From: Microbacterium sp. EYE_78 | Lineage (GTDB): Bacteria; Actinomycetota; Actinomycetes; Actinomycetales; Microbacteriaceae | Assembly (NCBI RefSeq): GCF_023149035.1 | Contig: NZ_JAHXMY010000001.1 | Coordinates: forward strand, 310,001-374,000 | DNA: 64,000 nucleotides | Direction of reading: 5' to 3' | Shown: piece by piece, positions 14,378-22,928 of the stretch | How the letters are laid out: every line of letters starts with the position of its first letter | Numbering within the stretch: position 1 is the stretch's first letter | Notes under the pieces: model-generated | The model's input: the letters and a program-made list of their open reading frames with translations, nothing else | Databases searched by the model: none | Told to the model about the DNA's origin: nothing | Position numbers and translations under genes: made by a program

Positions 14378-15682
14378 TCAGAGCGCGGCGAATGCCGCGT
14401 CGTAGATCTCGAGCGCCTGTCGCACCTCGTCGTCGGTGACGACGCAGGGCGGGACGACGTGGATGCGGTTGTCGGCGGCGAAGGGCAGGAGCCCCCGCGC
14501 CATGAGGTCCTTCTTCAGCGCGCCGATGACGGCGGGCGCCACGGGCTCCCGGGTCGCGGGGTCGGCGACGAGCTCGAGGGCCCAGAACACCCCTTCACCG
14601 CGGACCTCGCCGATGATCGCGTGTCGCTCGGCCAGGGCGCGCAGTCCCGGCCCGAGGGCGTTCTCGCCGATGCGACGGGCGTGCTCGACGATCCCCTCGG
14701 CCTGCATCGCGTCGAGCGCTGCGACCACGGATGCCGCAGCGAGGGGATGCCCCGAGTAGGTCAGCCCGCCGGGGAACACGCGCTCGTCGAACGTCGCCGC
14801 GATGGCATCGGAGATGATGACCCCGCCGATGGGGATGTACCCGGAGTTCACCCCCTTCGCGAACGTGATGAGGTCGGGGACGACACCGTGCCCCTCGAAC
14901 GCGAACCACCGTCCGGTGCGGCCGAACCCGCTCATGACCTCGTCCAGGATCAGCACGATGCCGAACTCGTCGGCCAGCGCCCGCACGCCCGCGAGGTAGC
15001 CCGGCGGGGGGATCATGATGCCCGCCGTGCCGGGCACCGACTCGAGCAGGATCGCCGCGATCGAGGTGGGACCTTCCGCCTCGATGACGCGCCGCAGGTG
15101 GTGGAGGGCCCGCTCGCACTCCTCCTCGGGCGTGGTCGCCCAGAACTCCGACCGGTACAGGTACGGGCCGAAGACGTGCACGTGACCGCGGGCGTACTCG
15201 TTCGGGATGCGGCGCCAGTCCCCGGTCGCGACGATCGCCGCCCCCGTGTTGCCGTGGTAGCTGCGGTACCGCGAGAGCACCTTGTCGCGCCCGGTGTGCA
15301 GGCGCGCCATCCGGATCGCGTTCTCGTTCGCGTCCGCGCCGCCGTTCGTGAAGAACACCTTCGAGAACCCCTCCGGCGCGAGATCCACGATCCGCTTCGC
15401 GGCCTCGCCGCGGGCGAGGTGGGCCGTCGAGGGCGCGACGGTCGTCAGGAGGTCTGCCTGCGCCTTGATGGCGTCGACGACGGCCGGATGCTGGTGGCCG
15501 ATGTTCACGTTGACGAGCTGGCTCGAGAAGTCGAGCAGACGCGTGCCGGTGTGGTCCCAGACGGTCGATCCGGACCCGCCCGCGAGCGGGAACGGGTCGA
15601 TCAGTGTCTGCGCGGACCAGGAATGGAAGACGTGCGCGCGATCGAGCTCGCGGGTGCGGGTGTCGAGGTCGTCGGAAACCAT
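14378..15682 (-). CDS. Class III omega-aminotransferase, probably beta-alanine/3-aminoisobutyrate:pyruvate
   Basis: A 434-residue fold-type I PLP enzyme with VFFTNGGADANENAIRMAR, YRSYHGNTGAA, the PLP-pyridine Asp247 in LILDEVMSGFGRTG, and the Schiff-base Lys276 in ITFAKGVNSGY. It is the size of bacterial beta-alanine:pyruvate transaminases. In the operon it lies between the importer and the semialdehyde dehydrogenase, so the likely reaction is removal of the amino group from beta-alanine or 3-aminoisobutyrate. Other omega-amino acids are possible substrates. A strong hairpin lies in the 69-base gap upstream. Confidence 0.85.
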   Translation of the reverse strand: MVSDDLDTRTRELDRAHVFHSWSAQTLIDPFPLAGGSGSTVWDHTGTRLLDFSSQLVNVNIGHQHPAVVDAIKAQADLLTTVAPSTAHLARGEAAKRIVDLAPEGFSKVFFTNGGADANENAIRMARLHTGRDKVLSRYRSYHGNTGAAIVATGDWRRIPNEYARGHVHVFGPYLYRSEFWATTPEEECERALHHLRRVIEAEGPTSIAAILLESVPGTAGIMIPPPGYLAGVRALADEFGIVLILDEVMSGFGRTGRWFAFEGHGVVPDLITFAKGVNSGYIPIGGVIISDAIAATFDERVFPGGLTYSGHPLAAASVVAALDAMQAEGIVEHARRIGENALGPGLRALAERHAIIGEVRGEGVFWALELVADPATREPVAPAVIGALKKDLMARGLLPFAADNRIHVVPPCVVTDDEVRQALEIYDAAFAAL

Positions 15683-15703
15683 CGGGTGCTCCAGGGGGTG
15701 AAG

Positions 15704-15739
15704 GACGGTCCCGGGTGCCCGGGGACCCCCGGGACCGTC
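15704..15739 (-). terminator. 12-bp perfect hairpin inside the operon
   Basis: GACGGTCCCGGG and CCCGGGACCGTC form a perfect 12-bp stem in the gap between the substrate-binding-protein gene and the aminotransferase gene. There is no T-run. It may partly stop transcription or stabilise the upstream mRNA so the binding protein is made in excess, as is usual in ABC operons. Confidence 0.5.
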
Positions 15740-15751
15740 ACTGCGGTGCTG

Positions 15752-16924
15752 TTACTGTCCGCCCTCGGTGAGGGTGACGTCGATCGGCGTGTACCCGCCG
15801 TCGACGCTGACACCCTCATCCTCGAGCTCGGCGAGGGCCTTCTCGATGTACTCGTTCGAGAACGCGGATGCCGGGGGCTCGGCGGTGATGAGGTTCATGC
15901 CGTCCTGGTTGACCGCCGCGAGCGCGCCGTCGACGGTCTGGTCCCACTTGTCCTGCTCGACGGTGCCGAAGGGCGCATCGGTCCAGATGAGCTTGTTGAC
16001 CTCGTTGAGCTGCCACAGCTGGTGCACCGGGCCGACGGGGAAGGCCGCTTCGGCGTTGGAGGCGACGTCCCACACGAGGTCCGCCGACTCCTCGACGTTG
16101 TCCCGCGCGTACAGCCATCCCTTGGTGACCGCCTTGAGGAAGCGGACCGCCGCGTCGGCGTAGGCCGGGTCCTCCTCGAGCCGCTGGGTGTCGGCCCAGA
16201 TGGCGTCCTGCAGCATGGCCCCCTCGGTGTCCTCGTACGAGACGACGTCGAGGTCGTCGAGGGTGTAGAGCTCACCGGTGTCGGGGTTCACGACCTCGAG
16301 CACCTGGGCGAGCTCGTTGTAGGTCATCGCCTGCGCGGCATCCACATCGCCGTCGAGCAGGGCGTTCATCGAGAAGTCCTGCGTCGTGATCGAGACCGTC
16401 GACGAGTCGACCCCGTCGGCGGCCATCGCGGCGAAGATCTCCCACTCGTTGCCGAAGCCCCAGGATCCGATCCGCTTGCCCTCGAAGTCGCCGACGCTCG
16501 TGATGCCGTCGCCCTTCCACGAGACCTGCGTCGTGCCCGAGCGCTGGAAGACCTGCGCGATGTCGGTGAGTTCGACGCCGGACGATTCGATCGTGCCGAG
16601 GACCTTCGGCACCCACGCGACGGCGAAGTCGACGTCGCCGGCGGCGAGGGCGTCCTGGGGGATGATGTCGCCGCCCGAGGGCAGGATCTCGACGTTGTCG
16701 AACCCCTCGTCCTCGAAGTAGCCCATCTCCTGGGCGACGTAGTAGCCCGCGAACTGCGTCTGCGGCAGCCACTGCAGCTGCAGGCTGATGTCGGTGATCG
16801 GCTCGAAGTCCTCGTCGCCGCCGGCGGGGGTGGTGCTCGTGGTGCCCGCGCACGCGGACAGGGCGAGTGCGGCGGCGGTCACGGTCGTGACGACCGCGAA
16901 CCGGCGTCGGGTGCTGTGTCGCAT
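15752..16924 (-). CDS. ABC importer substrate-binding lipoprotein (NMT1/THI5-like)
   Basis: A 390-residue exported protein with a basic N-terminus, hydrophobic core and LSAC lipobox (cysteine at about residue 25). The mature part begins ISLQLQWLPQTQFAGYYVAQEMGYF, the start of the NMT1/THI5-like family that binds pyrimidines, thiamine precursors, riboflavin, nitrate or sulfonates. It is the first gene after two permeases and an ATPase in the same operon. Given dihydropyrimidinase and beta-ureidopropionase in the run, uptake of a pyrimidine or a hydrolysed pyrimidine ring is the best guess. Substrate is inferred from context only. Confidence 0.88.
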   Translation of the reverse strand: MRHSTRRRFAVVTTVTAAALALSACAGTTSTTPAGGDEDFEPITDISLQLQWLPQTQFAGYYVAQEMGYFEDEGFDNVEILPSGGDIIPQDALAAGDVDFAVAWVPKVLGTIESSGVELTDIAQVFQRSGTTQVSWKGDGITSVGDFEGKRIGSWGFGNEWEIFAAMAADGVDSSTVSITTQDFSMNALLDGDVDAAQAMTYNELAQVLEVVNPDTGELYTLDDLDVVSYEDTEGAMLQDAIWADTQRLEEDPAYADAAVRFLKAVTKGWLYARDNVEESADLVWDVASNAEAAFPVGPVHQLWQLNEVNKLIWTDAPFGTVEQDKWDQTVDGALAAVNQDGMNLITAEPPASAFSNEYIEKALAELEDEGVSVDGGYTPIDVTLTEGGQ

Positions 16925-16988
16925 GGTGTTCCTTTCGGGTGTTCGGATGATGCGGGTGATGCGGTGGAGCTGACCGGGCCGACGGACG

Positions 16989-17753
16989 TCAGACCGGCCT
17001 CCGCCTGGTCACGGCGCGCTCGAGGAGCACGGTGACGAGGAAGAAGATGAGACCGACGGCGACGGCCGCGCCGACGTAGGTCCACGCGACGGCGGCGTTG
17101 CCGGTCTTCGCGTAGCTGGCGATCGCGGTACCGAGGCCGTCGGTCGGGCCGCCGAAGTACTCGGCGACGAGGGCCGAGATGACCGCGACGGAGCTCGCGA
17201 TCCGGACGCCGGTCACGAGGTAGGGCACGGCGACGGGGAGTGTCAGCTTGCGGAACTGCTGCCCGCCCGTGGCGGCGTACGCCAGGAAGAGGTCGCGCTG
17301 GACCGGACGCGACTGTCGGAGGCCCCGCAGGACGTTCACGAAGACGGGGACGAAGGCGGCGATCGCCGCGACGATCTGCCGGCCGGACTGCGCCGACGCG
17401 CCGAACATCGTGTTGAGCAGCGGCGTGAGCGCGACGATGGGGACCACCGCGATGGCGGCGACGAGTGGCGCGAGCATGCCGTCCGCCGGCCGCAGCCACG
17501 CCGCGAGCGCCGCCAACACGACGCCGAGAAGGGTGCCGAGCACCAGCCCCACGAGGGTGTTGCCGCCGGTGACGAGCGCGTCCTCGCCCACGACCGCCGC
17601 GATCCGCACTGCCGTCTCGGCGACGTCGGCGGGCGCGGGGATCAGCGAGAGCCTGCCGATCTTCACACCCGACAGCACCTGCCAGAGCAGGAGCAGCAGG
17701 ATGCCGGTGGCCACCGGCGCGGCGATGCGGGAGATCCGCTGGGTCGTCGTCAC
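16989..17753 (-). CDS. ABC importer permease
   Basis: A 254-residue membrane protein with about six transmembrane segments. The cytoplasmic coupling loop LAYAATGGQQFRKLTLPVAVPYLVTGVRIA is of the BPD_transp_1 (SsuC/TauC-like) type: here seen around residues 158-186. It pairs with the second permease gene at 18588-19469 and the ATPase between them. Seven bases separate it from the ATPase stop. It carries the substrate delivered by the NMT1-like lipoprotein across the membrane. Confidence 0.88.
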   Translation of the reverse strand: MTTTQRISRIAAPVATGILLLLLWQVLSGVKIGRLSLIPAPADVAETAVRIAAVVGEDALVTGGNTLVGLVLGTLLGVVLAALAAWLRPADGMLAPLVAAIAVVPIVALTPLLNTMFGASAQSGRQIVAAIAAFVPVFVNVLRGLRQSRPVQRDLFLAYAATGGQQFRKLTLPVAVPYLVTGVRIASSVAVISALVAEYFGGPTDGLGTAIASYAKTGNAAVAWTYVGAAVAVGLIFFLVTVLLERAVTRRRPV

Positions 17754-17760
17754 GGTGCCG

Positions 17761-18555
17761 TCACCGCTCGTTCGCGCGAGCGACCGGGGTGCCGTGGAGT
17801 GCCTCGCGCACCTCGGTCACCTTCTCGAAGAACTCGGGCGACTCGCGCAGCAGGTCGGGTCGTTCGGTGCCGAACGGGACGGTGACGACGTCGGTGATCC
17901 GACCGGGCCGGGGCGACATGACGACGACCCGGTCCGACAGGTACACCGCCTCGGGGATCGAGTGGGTCACGAAGACGACCGCGGCGCCGGTCTCGCCGGC
18001 GATGCGGGTGAGCTCGGTCTGCATCCGCTCCCGCGTCATCTCGTCGAGTGCGCCGAACGGCTCGTCCATGAGCAGCAGCTTCGGTCGCGTCGCGAGGGCG
18101 CGGGCGATGGCGACGCGCTGCTGCATGCCGCCCGACAGCTCGTCCGGGTATCGGCCGCCGAAGTCCGTGAGCCCGACCATCTCCGCCAACTCCGCCGCGC
18201 GGGCGCGGCGCTCCGCCTTGCCGACCCCGTGCAGTTCGAGCGGCAGCACGATGTTCTCCAGCACCGTGCGCCAGGGCAGCAGTCCCGCCTGCTGGAAGGC
18301 GATGCCGTAGTCCTGGTCGAGGCGCGCCTGCTTCGGCGTCTTGCCGAAGACGTCGAGCGCGCCCGCCGTCGGCTGGTCGAGGTCGGCGATCAGCCGCATG
18401 AGCGTCGACTTGCCGCATCCGGACGGACCGATCAGCGACACGAACTCGCCCGCGGCGATCTCGAGGTCGACACCGGTGAGGGCGTGCACCTCGGTTGTGC
18501 GGCGGCCGCCGAAGGTGCGGCCGACACCGGTGGCGCGAACGGCGATCTCGCTCAT
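17761..18555 (-). CDS. ABC importer ATPase
   Basis: A 264-residue ATPase of the SsuB/TauB/ThiZ group with Walker A GPSGCGKST, Q-loop AFQQAGLLPWR, signature LSGGMQQR, Walker B LLLMDEPFGALD and switch His in FVTHSIPEAV. The ATG at 18555 follows GAGAGG; an alternative ATG at 18591 overlaps the permease stop in ATGA fashion and would add 12 residues (MTTPPSPERNPR) that do not look like the family. It powers the importer formed with the two neighbouring permeases. Confidence 0.9.
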   Translation of the reverse strand: MSEIAVRATGVGRTFGGRRTTEVHALTGVDLEIAAGEFVSLIGPSGCGKSTLMRLIADLDQPTAGALDVFGKTPKQARLDQDYGIAFQQAGLLPWRTVLENIVLPLELHGVGKAERRARAAELAEMVGLTDFGGRYPDELSGGMQQRVAIARALATRPKLLLMDEPFGALDEMTRERMQTELTRIAGETGAAVVFVTHSIPEAVYLSDRVVVMSPRPGRITDVVTVPFGTERPDLLRESPEFFEKVTEVREALHGTPVARANER

Positions 18556-18587
18556 GCGGGGATTCCTCTCGGGTGAGGGCGGTGTGG

Positions 18588-19469
18588 TCATGCGGATGCC
18601 TCGCCCCGGCGGTAGCGGTGCAGCGTCGCCGCGAGCAGCGCGACGACGCCGGCGACGATGAGGCCGAGCAGCACGGCGCCGAAGATCGGCCCCCACGGCA
18701 GGGCCGGGTCGGCCGAGGACGATTGGGCGGCCTGCAGCAGCATTCGCCCGAGGCCTCCGCGCATGCCGATCGAGACCTCGGCCACGACGACGCCGACGAC
18801 GGCGTTCGCGGCGGCCAAGCGGACCGCGGGGATGAGGTACGGCACGGCCGAGGGGAACTGCAGCGCCCGGAGGGTCTGCCCGTACCCGGCCGCGTAGCTG
18901 CGCATCAGGTCGAGGTGGATCGCGTCGGGCGACGACAGCCCCTTGAGCGCTCCGATCGAGACGGGGAAGAAGGCGAGGTACGACGCGATGATCGCGACCG
19001 AGAGCCACTCCGGCCACGGGAGGCCGGCGCGATCGATCTGCGACCCGATCCGGGCGACGAGCGGGGCGAACGCGATGAGCGGGACCGTCTGCGACACCAC
19101 GATCCAGGGCAGCAGGCCCCGCTCGACGATGCGCCAGCGCTGCATCAGCAGCGCGAACGCCACGCCGACCACGACGCCGATGATCCAGCCGACCAGGGCG
19201 ATGCCGAGGGTCACGAGTCCCGCCCCGGCCACCGTCGCCCACAGGGGCGGCGTGTCGGCGCCGCTCGTGGGGTCGAACAGCCGCGCGACCATGTCGGCGA
19301 CGTGCGGCATCGCGCGGTCGTGGGTGCGCGGCAGGACCCGCAGCCCCTCGTCGCCGCCGATCACGACGCCGTCGGCGGGACCGAGCCACTTGTACGCCTC
19401 CCACAGCGCGACGAGGGCGAGGACGCCGAGGGCACCCCACCCCCATGCGACTGCGGAGCGGCGGGTCAT
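18588..19469 (-). CDS. ABC importer permease, second subunit
   Basis: A 293-residue membrane protein with an N-terminal anchor, a periplasmic-side loop of about 70 residues, and about five further membrane segments. The coupling loop MRSYAAGYGQTLRALQFPSAVPYLIPA is typical of BPD_transp_1 permeases. The long loop between the first and second membrane segments is longer than in its partner permease (16989-17753). Its ATG overlaps the stop of the LLM gene (19466-19469), so translation is coupled to the catabolic genes. Confidence 0.86.
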   Translation of the reverse strand: MTRRSAVAWGWGALGVLALVALWEAYKWLGPADGVVIGGDEGLRVLPRTHDRAMPHVADMVARLFDPTSGADTPPLWATVAGAGLVTLGIALVGWIIGVVVGVAFALLMQRWRIVERGLLPWIVVSQTVPLIAFAPLVARIGSQIDRAGLPWPEWLSVAIIASYLAFFPVSIGALKGLSSPDAIHLDLMRSYAAGYGQTLRALQFPSAVPYLIPAVRLAAANAVVGVVVAEVSIGMRGGLGRMLLQAAQSSSADPALPWGPIFGAVLLGLIVAGVVALLAATLHRYRRGEASA

Positions 19470-20482
19470 GACTTGGCCGTGATGTGCTCGGAGAGGGCGG
19501 GGATCACCGTCTCGCCGTACACCCGCATCGTCTCCTCCTTGTTGTCGTGCTGGAGGTAGCCGGCGAACTGGGTGACGCCGAGGGCGCGGAGCTGCTCGAG
19601 CTTGGCGATGTGCTCCTCAGCGGTGCCGAGCAGGCAGAACCGGTCGACGATCTCGTCGGGGACGAAGTCCACGTGGTCGTTGTCGCTCTTGCCGTGCGAG
19701 TTGTAGTCGTACCCGGTGCGGCCCGCGATGTAATCGGTCAGCGCCTGCGGCACGTCACCCTCGGTGCCGTACTTCGACACGATGTCGGCGACGTGGTTGC
19801 CGACCATTCCGCCGAACCAGCGGCACTGGTCGCGCATGTGCTCCCGGTCCTCGCCGATGTACATCGGGGCAGCGACGCAGAAGGCGATCGAGTCGGGGTC
19901 GCGTCCGGCGGCCTCGGCGGCATCCCGGACGACCTTGATCATCCACGCCGCGATGTCGACGTCGGCCAGCTGCAGGATGAAGCCGTCGCCCACCTCGCCG
20001 GTGAGCTGCAGCGCCATCGGGCCGTACGCGGCGACCCACACATCGAGTTCGGAGCCACGGCTCCAGGGGAACTGGAGCGTGGCGCCCTTGTACTCGACGG
20101 CGCGGGAGTTGCCGAGCTCGCGGATGACGTGGATGGATTCGCGGAGCTCCCGCATCGTGACCGGCTTGCCGTTGGTCACCCGCACCGCCGAGTCGCCTCG
20201 GCCGATGCCGCAGATGGTGCGGTTGCCGTACATCTCGTTGAGCGTCGCGAACACGGATGCCGTGACCGTCCAGTCGCGGGTGGCCGGGTTCGTGACGAAC
20301 GGCCCGACCGTGATGCGCTTGGTCGCGTTGAGGATGGCCGAGTGGACGACGTAGGGCTCCTCCCACAGGAGGTGCGAGTCGAAGGTCCAGACGTGGCTGA
20401 AGCCGTGGGCCTCGGCGAGTGCGGACAGCTGCACGGTGCGCGAGGCGGGCGGGTTCGTCTGCAGGACGACGCCGAAGTCCAT
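19466..20482 (-). CDS. LLM-class F420-type oxidoreductase linked to pyrimidine degradation
   Basis: A 338-residue luciferase-like TIM barrel beginning MDFGVVLQTNPPASRTVQL and containing ICGIGRGDSAVRV, VAAYGPMALQLTGEVGDGF and LLGTAEEHIAKLEQL, the usual LLM landmarks. It resembles the CPS_4043-type group (TIGR03842), from memory. It sits between dihydropyrimidinase and the importer. The pathway needs an enzyme for the first step, reduction of uracil or thymine, and no dihydropyrimidine dehydrogenase is present. I infer that this enzyme does it with F420H2. An oxygenase role with reduced flavin, as in RutA, is the main alternative. The ATG at 20482 follows GAAAGAGAG. Confidence 0.82.
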   Translation of the reverse strand: MDFGVVLQTNPPASRTVQLSALAEAHGFSHVWTFDSHLLWEEPYVVHSAILNATKRITVGPFVTNPATRDWTVTASVFATLNEMYGNRTICGIGRGDSAVRVTNGKPVTMRELRESIHVIRELGNSRAVEYKGATLQFPWSRGSELDVWVAAYGPMALQLTGEVGDGFILQLADVDIAAWMIKVVRDAAEAAGRDPDSIAFCVAAPMYIGEDREHMRDQCRWFGGMVGNHVADIVSKYGTEGDVPQALTDYIAGRTGYDYNSHGKSDNDHVDFVPDEIVDRFCLLGTAEEHIAKLEQLRALGVTQFAGYLQHDNKEETMRVYGETVIPALSEHITAKS

Positions 20483-20506
20483 GGATGCTCTCTTTCGGGG
20501 TTCGGG

Positions 20507-21943
20507 TCAGATGAGGTACTGGCTGAGGCCGCGCTTGACGTAGCGACCGTCGCCCTTGCGACCGAGGTAGGCACCGTCGTCGACGATGACCTTGCCCCGC
20601 GAGAGCACGGTGTCGACGTGACCGTCGATCTCGAAGCCCTCCCACGCGGAGTGGTCCATGTTCATGTGGTGGGTCTTCTCGTAGCCGATCGAGGTGTGCC
20701 CGTTGGGGTCGTAGATCACGACGTCACCGTCGGCGCCCGGGGCGATGACGCCCTTCTTGCCGTACATGCCGAACATGCGCGCGGGCGTCGTGCTCGTGAG
20801 TTCGACCCAGCGCTCGAGGGTGATCTCGCCCGTCACGACGCCCTGGTACATGAGGTCGATGCGGTGCTCGACCGACCCGATGCCGTTCGGGATCGAGCGG
20901 AAGTCGCCCCGGCCGAGCTCCTTCTGGTCCTTCATGCAGAACGGGCAGTGGTCGGTGGAGACCATCTGGAGGTCGTTCGTGCGCAGCGCCTGCCACATGT
21001 GGTCCTGGTGCCCCTCGGCACGGGAGCGCAGCGGCGTCGAGCACACGTACTTCGCGCCCTCGAACGCCCCCCACTCCTCGCTGCGCGCACCCAGGTGCTC
21101 TTCCAGCGACAGGTAGAGGTATTGCGGGCACGTCTCACCGAAGACGTTCTGCCCCTTGTCGCGTGCCCACGCGAGCTGCTCGACCGCCTGCTTCGCACTG
21201 ACGTGCACGACGTAGAGCGGCGCGCCGGTGATGTTCGACAGCATGATCGCGCGGTGGGTCGCCTCCTCCTCCGCCTGCCACACCCGGGCCTTGCCGTGGA
21301 AGAAGGGGTCGGTGCTGCCGGCGCGCACGAGCTGCTCGGCGAGGACGTCGATGACGGGGCCGTTCTCGGCGTGCATCATCGTGAGCAGCCCGGTGTCGGC
21401 CGAGACCTGCATGGCCTTCAGGATCTGCGCGTCGTCGGCGTAGAAGACCCCCGGGTAGGCCATGAACATCTTGAAGCTCGTGATGCCCTCGTCGATCAGT
21501 GTCGGCAGCGCGGCGAGCGAGTGCTCGTCGACCCCGCCGATGATCTGATGGAAGCCGTAGTCCACCGCGCACCCCCCCGCGGCGAGTGCGTGCCAGGCGG
21601 CGAGTCCGTCCTCGACGCGCTCGCCCTGCCGCTGCACCGCGAAGTCGACGATGGTGGTCGTCCCGCCCCATGCGGCGGCCCGCGTGCCCGTCTCGAACGT
21701 GTCGGACGCGCTCGTGCCGCCGAAGGGCAGCTGCATGTGCGTGTGGGCGTCGATGCCGCCGGGGATCACGTACTTCCCCGTCGCGTCGATGACGGTGTCG
21801 ACGGATGCCGCCAGGTCGTGTCCGAGCAGGGTGGAGCCGGGCGTCAGCACGGCGACGATGGTCTCGCCGTCGATGAGGACGTCGGCGGGTCCGCGACCGG
21901 TCGACGAGACGACGGTGCCGCCGGTGATGAGGGTGGTGGGCAT
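20507..21943 (-). CDS. hydA: Dihydropyrimidinase
   Basis: A 478-residue cyclic amidohydrolase with all metal ligands: His67 and His69 in DAHTHM, carboxylated Lys158 in TSFKMFMAYPG, His191 in MMHAENG, His247 in YVVHVSA and Asp331 in STDHCPF. The SIPNGIGSVEHR loop matches dihydropyrimidinases. It opens dihydrouracil or dihydrothymine to N-carbamoyl-beta-amino acids in the cytoplasm. The ATG at 21943 (MPTTLITGGTVV) follows a GGAGGAGTC ribosome site; longer frames upstream are shadow. It lies 23 bases after the beta-ureidopropionase stop. Confidence 0.93.
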   Translation of the reverse strand: MPTTLITGGTVVSSTGRGPADVLIDGETIVAVLTPGSTLLGHDLAASVDTVIDATGKYVIPGGIDAHTHMQLPFGGTSASDTFETGTRAAAWGGTTTIVDFAVQRQGERVEDGLAAWHALAAGGCAVDYGFHQIIGGVDEHSLAALPTLIDEGITSFKMFMAYPGVFYADDAQILKAMQVSADTGLLTMMHAENGPVIDVLAEQLVRAGSTDPFFHGKARVWQAEEEATHRAIMLSNITGAPLYVVHVSAKQAVEQLAWARDKGQNVFGETCPQYLYLSLEEHLGARSEEWGAFEGAKYVCSTPLRSRAEGHQDHMWQALRTNDLQMVSTDHCPFCMKDQKELGRGDFRSIPNGIGSVEHRIDLMYQGVVTGEITLERWVELTSTTPARMFGMYGKKGVIAPGADGDVVIYDPNGHTSIGYEKTHHMNMDHSAWEGFEIDGHVDTVLSRGKVIVDDGAYLGRKGDGRYVKRGLSQYLI

Positions 21944-21966
21944 GACTCCTCCGGAGTGCGGTCGGC

Positions 21967-22815
21967 TTACGGGGCGACGATCTCGGCGTACGAGTCGGGA
22001 CGGCGGTCTCGGTAGAACTGCCAGTCGTCGCGCATCTCGCGGACGAGGTCCATGTCGAGGTCGCGGATGAGGATCTCCTCGTCGGTGCCCGAGCCGAGCT
22101 CGCCGACGTAGTTGCCGCGCGGGTCGACGATCTGGCTCGTGCCGTAGAAGGTGACCGCCTCGTCGCCGTACTCGTTGTCCTCGCGGCCGACGCGGTTGGG
22201 GGCGAGGACGAAGTAGCCGTTCGCGACGGCGGCGGCGGGCTGCTCGACCTCCCACAGCCGGTTCGAGAGCCCCGGCTTGGTGGCGTTCGGGTTGAAGGCG
22301 AGGTGCGCGCCGTTCAACCCGAGCTCGCGCCACGCCTCGGGGAAGTGCCGGTCGTAGCAGATGATGACGCCGACCTTGCCGACCGCGGTGTCGAAGACGG
22401 GGTAGCCGATGTTGCCCGGCCGGAAGTAGAACTTCTCCCAGAACTTCTCCACGTGGGGGATGTGGTGCTTGCGGTACGAGCCGAGGATCGTGCCGTCGGC
22501 ATCCACCACCACCGCGGTGTTGTAGTACACACCGGTCTGCGCCTCTTCGTAGATGGGGAGGACCATGACCATGCCGAGCTCCTTCGCGAGCGCCGCGAAG
22601 CGCTGCACGATGGGGCCGTCGACGGGCTCGGCGTAGCGGTAGTACTTCTTCTCCTGCGTGATGCCGAAGTAGGGGCCGTAGAACAGCTCCTGGAAGCAGA
22701 TGACCTGCGCGCCCTGGGCTGCCGCCTCCCGCGCGAACTGCTCGTGCTTGTCGAGCATCGACTCCTTGTCGCCGGTCCACGTCGTCTGCGTGATCGCCGC
22801 TCTCACCGTTGCCAT
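21967..22815 (-). CDS. Beta-ureidopropionase / N-carbamoyl-beta-amino acid amidohydrolase
   Basis: A 282-residue nitrilase-superfamily enzyme with the triad Glu43 (CFQELFYGPYF), Lys116 (YRKHHIPH) and Cys153 (VIICYDRHFPE). It is the size of bacterial beta-ureidopropionases and N-carbamoylputrescine amidases; the dihydropyrimidinase next to it makes the former far more likely. It releases CO2 and ammonia from N-carbamoyl-beta-alanine. The ATG at 22815 follows GGAAGGAAGG. It is the first gene of the 13-gene minus-strand run and is divergent from the MocR regulator. Confidence 0.9.
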   Translation of the reverse strand: MATVRAAITQTTWTGDKESMLDKHEQFAREAAAQGAQVICFQELFYGPYFGITQEKKYYRYAEPVDGPIVQRFAALAKELGMVMVLPIYEEAQTGVYYNTAVVVDADGTILGSYRKHHIPHVEKFWEKFYFRPGNIGYPVFDTAVGKVGVIICYDRHFPEAWRELGLNGAHLAFNPNATKPGLSNRLWEVEQPAAAVANGYFVLAPNRVGREDNEYGDEAVTFYGTSQIVDPRGNYVGELGSGTDEEILIRDLDMDLVREMRDDWQFYRDRRPDSYAEIVAP

Positions 22816-22928
22816 CTCGGCCTTCCTTCCCTCGGTTCTGTTACTGTCCTGCTTGAACATTTCCCGACAGTTTCCGAGTGTGTCGCGGCCGTTAATCCTC
22901 CGGACACCTCGCGCACCCGAGGAGACGG
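22816..22928. promoter_or_regulatory. Divergent control region of the pyrimidine/F420 operon and its MocR regulator
   Basis: The 113-base gap between divergent starts contains ACTGTC (22843-22848) and GACAGT (22866-22871), a perfect inverted repeat with 17-base spacing, in an AT-richer stretch. GGAGGAGACGG-type ribosome sequence precedes the regulator's ATG. The inverted repeat is the best operator candidate for the MocR protein; promoter boxes are not clear. Confidence 0.5.

Noticed and set aside
18556-18591. Alternative ATG for the ABC ATPase overlapping the permease stop
   Set aside because: Adds 12 residues unlike the family and would place the good GAGAGG ribosome site inside the gene; not excluded.
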